A DNA stretch of 55,238 nucleotides, from assembly GCA_020852075.1 (NCBI GenBank), contig JADZBN010000018.1, positions 1 through 55,238 on the forward strand, written 5' to 3'. Each line of letters begins with the position of its first letter. Position 1 is the stretch's first letter. Below the pieces are notes generated by a model that was given only the letters and a program-made list of their open reading frames with translations, was not told the DNA's origin and made no database searches. The position numbers and the translations under genes are program-made. Below are positions 39,120 through 48,303 of this stretch, piece by piece. This DNA comes from Bacteroidia bacterium. Lineage in GTDB: Bacteria > Bacteroidota > Bacteroidia > AKYH767-A > 2013-40CM-41-45.

Positions 39120-39767
39120 ATGGCTCAGGTACAAGAACAAGAAGGCGGACAGGAAAAAGGCAAACACAAAAAAGTTCGTGCCAAAAGGTCCTCTACCCAC
39201 ATCGACATGACGCCGATGGTGGATCTTGGGTTTCTGCTCCTTACTTTTTTTATTCTGACCACTACGTTCAGTAAACCAAAGACCATGGACATCACCATGC
39301 CGGTGAAAGACAAGGTAACGGAAGAAGAGAAAACCAAGGTGCCCGCATCACAAACCATGTCCGTGCTGCTCACCGCAGATGACAAGATCGTATGGTACAT
39401 GGGTGAGGATGATCCGACCAAGCCGCCCGAAACGCACGTTGCAGATTTTTCGCAGGATGGCCCAGCCAGCATCCGGAAAGTACTACTCGAAAAAAACAAA
39501 CTGGTTTTTGACAAGGTGAAGCAGGTGGAAGACTCTGTTAGAAATGGTCTGATACCCGATAAGGAAGACGAAATCAAAAGACATAAGGCCCAGGTAAAGG
39601 CCGCCGAGAAAAAGGGTTTGATTGTCTTGATTAAACCCGACGACTCTTCAAAATACAAAAACCTGGTAGATATCCTGGACGAAATGTTGGTATGTAATGT
39701 TGCCAGGTATGCTATTGTGGATTTGTCGGATTCAGAAAAAGAATTGATAAAGAACTCCCAACAATAA
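39120..39767 (+). CDS. exbD: ExbD/TolR family protein (copy 2)
   Basis: STHIDMTPMVDLGFLLLTFFILTTTFSKPKTMDITMP. Confidence 0.92.
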   Translation: MAQVQEQEGGQEKGKHKKVRAKRSSTHIDMTPMVDLGFLLLTFFILTTTFSKPKTMDITMPVKDKVTEEEKTKVPASQTMSVLLTADDKIVWYMGEDDPTKPPETHVADFSQDGPASIRKVLLEKNKLVFDKVKQVEDSVRNGLIPDKEDEIKRHKAQVKAAEKKGLIVLIKPDDSSKYKNLVDILDEMLVCNVARYAIVDLSDSEKELIKNSQQ

Positions 39768-39771
39768 AGTG

Positions 39772-40569
39772 ATGAATATTCAGGGATGGGACGATGCCGT
39801 GAACCCCGAAAGGGCCGAACTTGTCTTCGAAGGAAGAAACAAGGAGTTTGGTGGCTATGTTATGCGAAAGAAATATCAGCACCGGCTGTTTATTGCCATG
39901 ATTATTTCTTTTTCAGCCATCATCCTGGCGGTTGTCATTCCCAAAATTTCATCCTGGCTGTCCCGGACGGCCGAAAGTACCAGGTCCGGAATTTCGGAAG
40001 AGGTTACCCTTGCCGAGCCGCCTCCAATTGATAAATCAACCCCTCCGCCCCCCCCAGTTGTTCCTCCTCCACCGGTGCAGCAGACGATTAAATTTACACC
40101 GCCCAAAGTGGTGAAAGACGAAGAAGTAGAGGAGCCACCACCCACCCAGGAGGAAACCAAGGAAGTGCAGGTAAGTACCGTAACCCAGGAAGGGGACAAA
40201 GACCTTATTGACCTTCCTCCCGAAAATCCGGTAGTCGGTGATCCTGATGAAGGAAAGATTTTTACCGTGGTGGAAGAAATGCCCAGTTTCCCGGGCGGAG
40301 AATCCAAACTGTTTGAATACCTGAGCAAAAACATTAAATACCCTCCCGTTGCCAGGGAAAATGGTATTCAGGGCCGGGTGTATGTTTCTTTTGTTGTGGA
40401 TAAAGACGGAAAAATAAAAGATGCCGTGGTGAGGCGTGGAATCGGCGGAGGTTGTGACGAGGAAGCATTGCGTGTTGTCAAATCCATGCCGGACTGGAAA
40501 CCCGGTCGCCAGAACGGAAGAAATGTACAGGTACAATACAACCTCCCCGTTAATTTTACACTTAAGTAA
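39772..40569 (+). CDS. tonB: Energy transducer TonB
   Basis: Single TM, proline-rich PPPPPVVPPPPVQQ, C-terminal YPPVARENGIQGRVYVSFVVDKDGKIKDAVVRRGIGGGCDEEALRVVKSMPDWKPG. Confidence 0.95.
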   Translation: MNIQGWDDAVNPERAELVFEGRNKEFGGYVMRKKYQHRLFIAMIISFSAIILAVVIPKISSWLSRTAESTRSGISEEVTLAEPPPIDKSTPPPPPVVPPPPVQQTIKFTPPKVVKDEEVEEPPPTQEETKEVQVSTVTQEGDKDLIDLPPENPVVGDPDEGKIFTVVEEMPSFPGGESKLFEYLSKNIKYPPVARENGIQGRVYVSFVVDKDGKIKDAVVRRGIGGGCDEEALRVVKSMPDWKPGRQNGRNVQVQYNLPVNFTLK

Positions 40570-40587
40570 AAATCCATACCATTCCGG

Positions 40588-40791
40588 ATGACAGAACAGA
40601 AGTCATTTGCGGTCAGGTTTCATTATATTTTCACTAATGCAATGGCCGCCATTTACCTGATTGGCGGAATTATCCTGATATTTGTATGGGCGCCCGAAGG
40701 TCTCAGGGCAACCAACCGGATCATAATCGGCATTGTTCTGATTGCGTATTCCCTTTTCAGGGCGTATCGGTTCAGAAAAAAGAAAGAATGA
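40588..40791 (+). CDS. Small two-TM protein
   Basis: 67 aa, two hydrophobic segments, ATGA overlap with the next gene. Confidence 0.75.
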   Translation: MTEQKSFAVRFHYIFTNAMAAIYLIGGIILIFVWAPEGLRATNRIIIGIVLIAYSLFRAYRFRKKKE

Positions 40792-41750
40792 ATTTAGTCA
40801 AACAGGTCAGATTACGTTTTTCGATTCCCGTGTTGCTGGTTCTGCCCCTGCTGTTCAGTTCCTGTTCGGAACAGTCCGGCAGAAAATATACTGACACGCC
40901 TACCTCCGGAGATGTTCTGATCATAGCCGATGACTCTTTTCAGCCCCTGGTGTCAGTGGAATTAGACACCTTTCTGAAGATATATAAACGCGCAACCATA
41001 CGGATAAAATACCTTCCCGAAACAGAAGTTTTTAATGAATTGCTCCACAACGATTCTGTCAGGATTGCTATAACATCCAGAAAACTCACCGGAGAAGAAT
41101 CGCAGGTGTTTGAATCAAGAAAAATAATTCCCCGCTACATACCCTTTGCTATCGACGCGGTGGCGCTGATTCTCAACCCCTCCAATCCTGATACCGCGAT
41201 AAGCTATGAAAATCTTGCCGGCGTCATTTCAGGCAACATCAGAACATGGAAGGATCTGAATGCAAAAAGCCGCGGGGACACCATCCGTATTGTTTATGAC
41301 AGGAACGGTTCGGGGAACAGCAGGTACCTGAGCGAAAAATTTCTTGAGGGCCGGCCGCTGCCTTCCAACTCCTATGCGGCAAGCTCCAGCGAATCGGTAA
41401 TAGAGTATGTCAGCACCCACCCCTCATCCATTGGAGTTATCGGTGTAAACTGGATAAGCGATAAACACGATCCGAAGGTCAACGAATTTCTTACAAAGAT
41501 CCGGGTGATGGCCATTACACCTCCCGGCGTATCAGACCCTGCCGACTCATCCTATCAGCCGTATCAGGCCTACATTGCCCTGAAGAAATACCCCCTGACC
41601 CGTGAAGTCATGATCATCAGCCGCGAGGGCCGGAACGGCCTTGGCACAGGCTTTGCTTCGTTTCTTGCAGGTGATCAGGGCCAGCGAATTGTACGCCTGA
41701 TGGGGATGCTGCCCGCCACAATGCCAATCCGAATTGTCAATGCAAATTAA
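40788..41750 (+). CDS. PstS-like substrate-binding lipoprotein (PBP-like)
   Basis: Lipobox LLFSSCSEQSG; AISYENLAGVISGNIRTWKDLNAKSRGDTIRIVYDRNGSGNSRYLSEKF. Start at 40788. Confidence 0.85.
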   Translation: MNLVKQVRLRFSIPVLLVLPLLFSSCSEQSGRKYTDTPTSGDVLIIADDSFQPLVSVELDTFLKIYKRATIRIKYLPETEVFNELLHNDSVRIAITSRKLTGEESQVFESRKIIPRYIPFAIDAVALILNPSNPDTAISYENLAGVISGNIRTWKDLNAKSRGDTIRIVYDRNGSGNSRYLSEKFLEGRPLPSNSYAASSSESVIEYVSTHPSSIGVIGVNWISDKHDPKVNEFLTKIRVMAITPPGVSDPADSSYQPYQAYIALKKYPLTREVMIISREGRNGLGTGFASFLAGDQGQRIVRLMGMLPATMPIRIVNAN

Positions 41751-41751
41751 T

Positions 41752-43452
41752 ATGAAGAATAGCCTGTACCTGTTGATTATTGTGAATCTGTTATGTGCAG
41801 ATATAAAGGCCCAGAGTCTGGAAGAGGCAAAAAAGCTTACAGAGAATGAACAATACGATGTAGCCACAAGCCTGTACCAAAACCTTATTTCAAAAAACCC
41901 TGCGGACGGCAATGCCTATTATTTCTACGGAGAGAACCTGCTCCTGGGAGATAACCCGGATTCTGCTTCCATTGTTTTTGATCAGGGATTAAAGACAGAT
42001 CCCAATAATCTTTTATTAAAAATCGGTAAAGCCAAATTGCTGCTTGACGGGATTTCTTTGCGTGAGGCGCAACTTGCCAGCGACAAAGACCCGTCGAATG
42101 CTGAATTAATAGCCCGTTATACTCAGGCGCAGAACGATGTGAACAGCGCGGGAACACTTCTGAATGAGGTGGTAAATTCATCTACATCTTCCAAAAACGC
42201 TATTGTGTTAATCGAAGCCGCAGACGCGCTCATACATTTCAAAAACAAGAATCTGGACAAGGCGAAGGAATACCTGGACAGGGCAGGCAAAATTGAACCT
42301 AAAAACCCCGAAGTCAATATACTTTACGGTGATATTTATACCGAGAAAAATGATGGGACACTTGCAGCGGACTATTACAACCGGGCCCTTGATCTGGATA
42401 AGTCCTCAGCACGCGCCATAGTAAGTAAAGGAAGGCTGTACAAGCGATCAACGAATTATGAAGGTGCTGCGGAAGAATTTAAAAACGCCATTCAGGTAAA
42501 TCCCAGTTACGCACCCGCATACAGAGAACTCGCGGAGACATATATTAAACTCGGACGACTGTTACCGGCTAAAGAAAACTATGTAAAGTACCTGGACCTT
42601 ACCAATAAGAACTGTACCGCCAGGATACGGTACGCTTCACTTCTTTATCTGGGGAAAGAATATAAAGATGCTATTCAGGAATTGGATCAGGCAAAACAGA
42701 GGTGTGATTCAGGCGGTATAACACTGCTTCGTGTATACACCTATTGTTACTATGAAACAAAGGAATACGACAAGGGACTTGAAAAGGTGCAGGAGCTGTT
42801 CAGGAGATTGCCACTGGATAAAAGGGCGGCAATAGACTACGAATACTATGGGAAGCTGCTGGTGGAAAATAATCAGGATTCCTCAGGGATCATCCAGTTG
42901 AGAAAGGCGTATGAAACAGATCCTTCACGCACGGACCTGCTTTCGGATATTGCTGCCACCTATTTTAAACTGAAAAACTACACCGCGGCAATAGGTGTCT
43001 GGAACGAGAAGAGAAGCACGGGAGTTGACATGAAATCGTCTGATTATTATTACCTGGGACGGGCCTATTATTTTACGCGTCAGTTTGAACAGGCCGACTC
43101 GGCGTTTATGAAAGTAAATGAATTAACCCCATCCTATGTTAGCGGGTGGTTGTGGAGGGCGCAATCGAACACTCAAATGGACTCCACCTCTGACCTGGGT
43201 CTTGCCAAACCTTTTTATCTTAAATACCTGGAGGTGGTCGGTGACGATACGACCAGCATAAACAGGTACCGCCAGGGTGTACGGGAAGCATACAGTTATC
43301 TGGCATCCTATGCTTTCCTTAAAGAAAAAGATCATGAAAGGGCGGTATATTACCTGAGAAAAAAACTTGATCTTACAGATGACCCCGATGAAAAAAAGGC
43401 AATCGAACAACAAATAGACCAGATTCTCTCGAAGAAATCTTCAGGACGTTGA
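41752..43452 (+). CDS. Tetratricopeptide-repeat protein (exported)
   Basis: Signal peptide MKNSLYLLIIVNLLCADIKAQ; multiple TPRs, e.g. EGAAEEFKNAIQVNPSYAPAYRELAETYIKLGRLLPAKENY. Confidence 0.9.
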   Translation: MKNSLYLLIIVNLLCADIKAQSLEEAKKLTENEQYDVATSLYQNLISKNPADGNAYYFYGENLLLGDNPDSASIVFDQGLKTDPNNLLLKIGKAKLLLDGISLREAQLASDKDPSNAELIARYTQAQNDVNSAGTLLNEVVNSSTSSKNAIVLIEAADALIHFKNKNLDKAKEYLDRAGKIEPKNPEVNILYGDIYTEKNDGTLAADYYNRALDLDKSSARAIVSKGRLYKRSTNYEGAAEEFKNAIQVNPSYAPAYRELAETYIKLGRLLPAKENYVKYLDLTNKNCTARIRYASLLYLGKEYKDAIQELDQAKQRCDSGGITLLRVYTYCYYETKEYDKGLEKVQELFRRLPLDKRAAIDYEYYGKLLVENNQDSSGIIQLRKAYETDPSRTDLLSDIAATYFKLKNYTAAIGVWNEKRSTGVDMKSSDYYYLGRAYYFTRQFEQADSAFMKVNELTPSYVSGWLWRAQSNTQMDSTSDLGLAKPFYLKYLEVVGDDTTSINRYRQGVREAYSYLASYAFLKEKDHERAVYYLRKKLDLTDDPDEKKAIEQQIDQILSKKSSGR

Positions 43453-43472
43453 GAAACCGTATCCTGAACCTG

Positions 43473-43500
43473 TCCCCGGCATTACCTCCGGGGATTTTTT
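43473..43500 (+). terminator. Rho-independent terminator of the Ton operon
   Basis: TCCCCGG-CATTACCT-CCGGGGA followed by TTTTTT. Confidence 0.82.
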
Positions 43501-43524
43501 GTTTTATGAATCATTGTATATACA

Positions 43525-44997
43525 TTGCATCGTATCAAAACCGCATCCATGGCCAGCAGGTATTTTTCCCGGAAACCTTTGTCAGTATTGTTCGATGAAG
43601 CCAATGAAACAGGAGAACATACCTTACGAAGAACCCTGGGTCCCGTACAACTTGTGGCGCTTGGCATTGGGGCCATAATTGGCGCCGGACTTTTCAGCAT
43701 TACGGGTTTTGCTGCCGGTAATAATGCAGGACCCGCTGTAACTATTTCATTCGTGATAGCAGCCGTAGGATGTGCATTCGCCGGACTTTGTTATGCCGAG
43801 TTCGCATCTATGATACCCGTTGCCGGAAGTGCATATACCTATTCTTATGCAACCATGGGCCAACTCATGGCATGGATCATAGGTTGGGATCTTGTTCTTG
43901 AATATGCAGTAGGTGCCGCAACGGTTTCTATAAGCTGGTCACGATACCTTGTGAAATTTCTGGATCATTTCGATTTACACTTCCCCGCCCAACTGGTGAT
44001 GTCACCATTTGATACGGCAACTCTCGGAGACGGAACGGTGGTTTCGGGAATTATAAACTTTCCCGCAGTGGTAATTGTGGTACTGATGTCCATGCTCCTG
44101 ATCCGGGGCACACAGGAGTCATCCTTTGTAAACGGAATAATTGTTGCGCTTAAAGTAGCGGTTGTACTGGTTTTTATCGGGTTGGGCTGGGCCTACATAA
44201 ACCCGGCGAACTACCAGCCGTATATACCTGCAAACAACGGTGTTTTCGGTGAATTTGGCTGGAGTGGCATTATCAGGGCGGCAGGAATTATCTTCTTTGC
44301 ATACATCGGTTTTGATGCCGTTTCAACGGCAGCCCAGGAGGCCAAGAATCCCAAAAAGGATATGCCCGTCGGAATCCTGATTTCGCTTGCCATCTGTACG
44401 GTATTATATATCCTGTTTGCATACGTGATGACCGGCCTGGCACACTACACCGAGTTCCGGGGACAGGACGGGATTGCACCGGTTGCAGTGGCCATCGAAC
44501 ACACTCCATTCGGGTGGTTAAAACAGGCAATCATCCTTGCCATTCTTGCCGGATATTCTTCTGTAATTCTTGTAATGCTTCTCGGCCAGTCAAGGGTTTT
44601 CTTTTCCATGTCCAAGGATGGTTTTTTGCCTCCGGTTTTCTCTGCAATACATCCCAAATTTAAAACTCCGTGGAAATCCAATCTCTTATTTTGCCTCTTT
44701 GTAAGCCTCTTTGCCGCATTTGTTCCCGCAAGGGTGGTTGGTGAAATGACCAGTATCGGAACCCTCTTTGCGTTTGTACTGGTGTGTATAGGAATTATTG
44801 TGTTGCGAAAAAGCCAGCCGGACGCTCCAAGGGGATTCAGGACGCCGCTGGTACCCATAGTTCCGGTGCTTGGAATCCTTACCTGTTTCGGGATGATGGC
44901 GTTTCTGCCCCTGGATACCTGGCTGAGGCTCATCGCCTGGATGGCTATTGGTATGGTGATTTATGTAAGGTACGGTAAAAAACGCGCAAGATACTGA
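43525..44997 (+). CDS. APC-family amino-acid permease (cationic amino-acid transporter-like)
   Basis: LGPVQLVALGIGAIIGAGLFSITGFAAGNNAGPAVTISFVIAAVGCAFAGLCYAEFASMIPVAGSAYTYSY. Confidence 0.95.
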   Translation: MHRIKTASMASRYFSRKPLSVLFDEANETGEHTLRRTLGPVQLVALGIGAIIGAGLFSITGFAAGNNAGPAVTISFVIAAVGCAFAGLCYAEFASMIPVAGSAYTYSYATMGQLMAWIIGWDLVLEYAVGAATVSISWSRYLVKFLDHFDLHFPAQLVMSPFDTATLGDGTVVSGIINFPAVVIVVLMSMLLIRGTQESSFVNGIIVALKVAVVLVFIGLGWAYINPANYQPYIPANNGVFGEFGWSGIIRAAGIIFFAYIGFDAVSTAAQEAKNPKKDMPVGILISLAICTVLYILFAYVMTGLAHYTEFRGQDGIAPVAVAIEHTPFGWLKQAIILAILAGYSSVILVMLLGQSRVFFSMSKDGFLPPVFSAIHPKFKTPWKSNLLFCLFVSLFAAFVPARVVGEMTSIGTLFAFVLVCIGIIVLRKSQPDAPRGFRTPLVPIVPVLGILTCFGMMAFLPLDTWLRLIAWMAIGMVIYVRYGKKRARY

Positions 44998-45073
44998 GTA
45001 CAATCAGTGAATGGCCGCATAACATTTTTTCAGTTTTTCAGTACAACAAAGATTTTCAGAACCAATCCTGACT

Positions 45074-46228
45074 ATGATGCCTTTCTGGAGGGACGTATGG
45101 CTGATAATTATCAGCTTCCTGATGTTTCTGGGTACAATTTATATTTATTTCCGCCTGAGGAGCAGCACTTTTCGCCGGGTCAGGAAACTCCTGGAAGAAA
45201 GGGTTGAAGTGAAAACGAAACAACTGGTAGAAAAAAACCTGGAACTGGAAAAACTTTCCCTGGTTGCCAGTAAAACGGATAATGCAGTACTCATTGCAGG
45301 CGCAAATGGTGAAATCGAATGGGTCAATGACGGATTCATACGATTGATGGGGATGCAAAAAGAAATGGTTCTGGGCAAAAGGCTCTCTGAGATAAATGTA
45401 TACACAAACATTGAGAATGAAATCAGAGAGGCCGTAACGAGCAACCACTCCAGGATTTTTGAATCCAACGTGACTACCCACAACCTGGAGAACGTATGGA
45501 TTTCATCCACACTAACCCCGATCCTTAACGAATTCGGAAAGCCGAAAAAGCTTGTGGTGGTTGATGCCGATATCACCCGGAGCAAAGAGATGCAAAGGCA
45601 GATAGAAATCAGCCTGAAGGAAAAAGAAGTTCTGCTGAAAGAAATTCATCACAGGGTAAAAAATAACCTGCAGATTATTATCAGCCTGCTCAACCTGCAA
45701 TCCGGGTATATCAAGGATGAATACACCCTCAAGGCTGTAAAGGACGGGCAGAACAGGGTACGCTCAATGGCCCTGGTACATGAAAAGTTTTATCAGGCAG
45801 AAGAACTGAGTGAAATAAATTTTGGTGAATACATTGAAAAACTGACGCAGTTTCTTTATCAGTCTTATGGGGACAAAACGGACCGTGTTCAGATGATCCT
45901 GGAAACGGATACGGTGAATTTTGACATGGATACAGCCATGCCCTGCGGACTTCTGGTGAATGAAATTGTTTCAAATGCGTATAAATATGCATTTCCGGGT
46001 GATAGGAAGGGAGAAATCCGTATCCGGTTGAAGAAGCTGGACCATACCATAACCCTTGATATTTCCGATAATGGCACAGGCCCACCCCCAGGATTTAATC
46101 CTGAAACGTCCGAATCTCTGGGCATGCAACTGATTCAGGCCCTGACCAGTCAGTTGGATGGAGAAATGCACTTTTCGGGTGAAAACGGTACCCGGTTTAC
46201 CATAATCTTTAAGTATCCAAAGACTTAA
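45074..46228 (+). CDS. PAS-domain sensor histidine kinase (HisKA_2 type)
   Basis: One N-terminal TM, PAS NAVLIAGANGEIEWVNDGFIRLMG, LLKEIHHRVKNNLQIIISLLNLQSGYI, HATPase motif LDISDNGTGPPPGF. Confidence 0.92.
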   Translation: MMPFWRDVWLIIISFLMFLGTIYIYFRLRSSTFRRVRKLLEERVEVKTKQLVEKNLELEKLSLVASKTDNAVLIAGANGEIEWVNDGFIRLMGMQKEMVLGKRLSEINVYTNIENEIREAVTSNHSRIFESNVTTHNLENVWISSTLTPILNEFGKPKKLVVVDADITRSKEMQRQIEISLKEKEVLLKEIHHRVKNNLQIIISLLNLQSGYIKDEYTLKAVKDGQNRVRSMALVHEKFYQAEELSEINFGEYIEKLTQFLYQSYGDKTDRVQMILETDTVNFDMDTAMPCGLLVNEIVSNAYKYAFPGDRKGEIRIRLKKLDHTITLDISDNGTGPPPGFNPETSESLGMQLIQALTSQLDGEMHFSGENGTRFTIIFKYPKT

Positions 46229-46329
46229 GATCCCGGATCGTTGATAATTCCTGACGAGTACCCTTAAACAGAAACAATTTCATCTGTAATCTTGTAAAAA
46301 GACAGAATACATTTTACCCATATAATATT

Positions 46330-47466
46330 ATGGCCGCATTAAAAATCATGATTGTTGAAGACGAGATCATCGTCGCAAAAGACATTCAACGCATCCTAAA
46401 AAAGCTCGGCTATGAAGCATTCGATCCATTTGCCAATGGGAAGAAAGCCCTGGACTCGGTCGAAAAACTCAATCCAGACCTGATATTGCTTGATATTAAC
46501 CTTAAAAGCAGTGAAATTGACGGTATCATGGTGGCCGAACAGATTCATCAGCACTATCATATACCCTTTATATTCCTTACAGCATTTTCTGATAAGAATA
46601 CCCTGGAGCGGGCAAAACTGACCGAACCCTACGGATATATTATCAAACCCTTTGAGGAGGACGATATCCGTACCGCAATTGAAATTGCCTATTACAAATA
46701 CACCAAGGATCTTGAAATGCAGAACAAGGGAAACCGCTTTGCTGCAGCACTTGATAACCTTGAGGTAGCCGTTATTATTACAGATGCCAACGAAAAAGTA
46801 ATTTTCATGAATAAAATGGCTGAGACCCTTACCGGATGCCTGAAACAGGAGGCACTGGGAAAAGACATCAGCATTGCCATGAAGAACTCTGTATCAGAAA
46901 CCAAAAGTGTTTTTAAAACCCTTGCCCATACCGTGGTCGGAGAATCTCAGAAGAAAGACGGGGATGCCGAAGTTCCTGTTTCAAACGGTGCCGCGGAGCA
47001 CAAGGTGGCCGTAAATACTTTTCCGATTCTGACGGTCAACAACAAAATTAACGGGTGCGCATTTGTAATGACCTCGCCCGGAAGAAAAGACGCCGTTCAG
47101 GAAACCAGTACGGATAAAAATCTTTTCAATTTCCTGGAGAATATTTATGCCAACAACAGCTTCTTTGTAAAGAAAGATTCGAGGTTTGTAAAAGTGAATT
47201 TTCAGGATATTCTATGGATTGAGGCCCTTGACAACTATGTGATCATTAAAACCTCCTCTAAGGAGCAGTTCATTCTTCACAGTTCCATGAAGGACATTGA
47301 ATCCAAACTTCCTCAGTTGAATTTTACCAGGGTACATCGTTCATATATTGTTCAACTGGAAAAAATAAATGCCCTTGAAGAGAATGCCTGTATTATTGAC
47401 GGGAACCGGATACCCATTGGTAAATCATACAAAGATAATCTGATGAGCCGCCTTAATCTATTCTGA
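46330..47466 (+). CDS. Response regulator: REC + PAS-like + LytTR DNA-binding domain
   Basis: KIMIVEDEIIVAKDIQRILKKLGYE...DLILLDINLKSSEIDG...PFIFLTAFSD; LytTR FVKVNFQDILWIEALDNYVIIKTSSKEQFILHSSMKDIESKL..FTRVHRSYIVQLEKI. Confidence 0.93.
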   Translation: MAALKIMIVEDEIIVAKDIQRILKKLGYEAFDPFANGKKALDSVEKLNPDLILLDINLKSSEIDGIMVAEQIHQHYHIPFIFLTAFSDKNTLERAKLTEPYGYIIKPFEEDDIRTAIEIAYYKYTKDLEMQNKGNRFAAALDNLEVAVIITDANEKVIFMNKMAETLTGCLKQEALGKDISIAMKNSVSETKSVFKTLAHTVVGESQKKDGDAEVPVSNGAAEHKVAVNTFPILTVNNKINGCAFVMTSPGRKDAVQETSTDKNLFNFLENIYANNSFFVKKDSRFVKVNFQDILWIEALDNYVIIKTSSKEQFILHSSMKDIESKLPQLNFTRVHRSYIVQLEKINALEENACIIDGNRIPIGKSYKDNLMSRLNLF

Positions 47467-47535
47467 TGGGTGTGACCGGTGAGCGCATTCATGATTTGTA
47501 CAGAACGGTTACAGTAGTTTTGACAAAAATTTTTA

Positions 47536-48303
47536 TTGGAATCCAGAGAACCCATAATTCAGGTTGAGGGTCTGACAAAGCATTATGACCAGGTCATGGC
47601 GGTTAACGGAATTTCCTTTTCTGTTTACCGCGGTGAAATTTTCGGGCTACTCGGCCCTAACGGAGCCGGCAAAACCACGACCCTTGAAATCATAGAAACA
47701 CTTCGGAAAAAAACATCCGGTAAGGTGTTGGTGACCGGCCTTTCCGTTGATAATAAATCCTCCGAAATTAAGAAACGGATAGGTGTACAACTTCAATCGG
47801 CAGGCTATTACCCCAATCTTACCCTGTGGGAATTATTAAAGCTGTTTTCGGGACTGTACAACCGGAAAACAGACCGGAATGAACTGCTGAAAAGTGTTGG
47901 CCTTGAAGAAAAAGCATACGCACATTTCAAGCAACTTTCGGGTGGACAGAAGCAGCGGTTTTCTATATGCACCACACTCATAAACAACCCTGAAATCATA
48001 TTTCTTGATGAACCCACTACCGGCCTCGACCCTCAGGCACGCAGAAATCTCTGGGAACTGATTCTTGCCATACGGAAGAGTGGTACTACCATAGTCATTA
48101 CCACACATTACATGGATGAAGCGGAAGAGCTTTGCGACCGGGTTGCCGTAGTTGAAAAAGGAAAAATAATTGCCCAGGACAGTCCCGCACAGCTTATCGA
48201 AAATCTGGTTCGGTCTGGATTTACAAGAAAAAAGGAAGTGCGCAATGCAAACCTGGAAGATGTTTTTCTATCATTAACCGGAAAGGAATGGCGGGATGAA
48301 TAG
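47536..48303 (+). CDS. ABC transporter ATP-binding protein (TTG start)
   Basis: GLLGPNGAGKTTTLEIIETL, LSGGQKQRFSICTTLINNPEIIFLDEPTTGLDPQARR. Confidence 0.93.
   Translation: MESREPIIQVEGLTKHYDQVMAVNGISFSVYRGEIFGLLGPNGAGKTTTLEIIETLRKKTSGKVLVTGLSVDNKSSEIKKRIGVQLQSAGYYPNLTLWELLKLFSGLYNRKTDRNELLKSVGLEEKAYAHFKQLSGGQKQRFSICTTLINNPEIIFLDEPTTGLDPQARRNLWELILAIRKSGTTIVITTHYMDEAEELCDRVAVVEKGKIIAQDSPAQLIENLVRSGFTRKKEVRNANLEDVFLSLTGKEWRDE

Noticed and set aside
39125-39658. 177-aa minus-strand ORF opposite exbD copy 2
   Set aside because: Shadow ORF of a well-supported gene.
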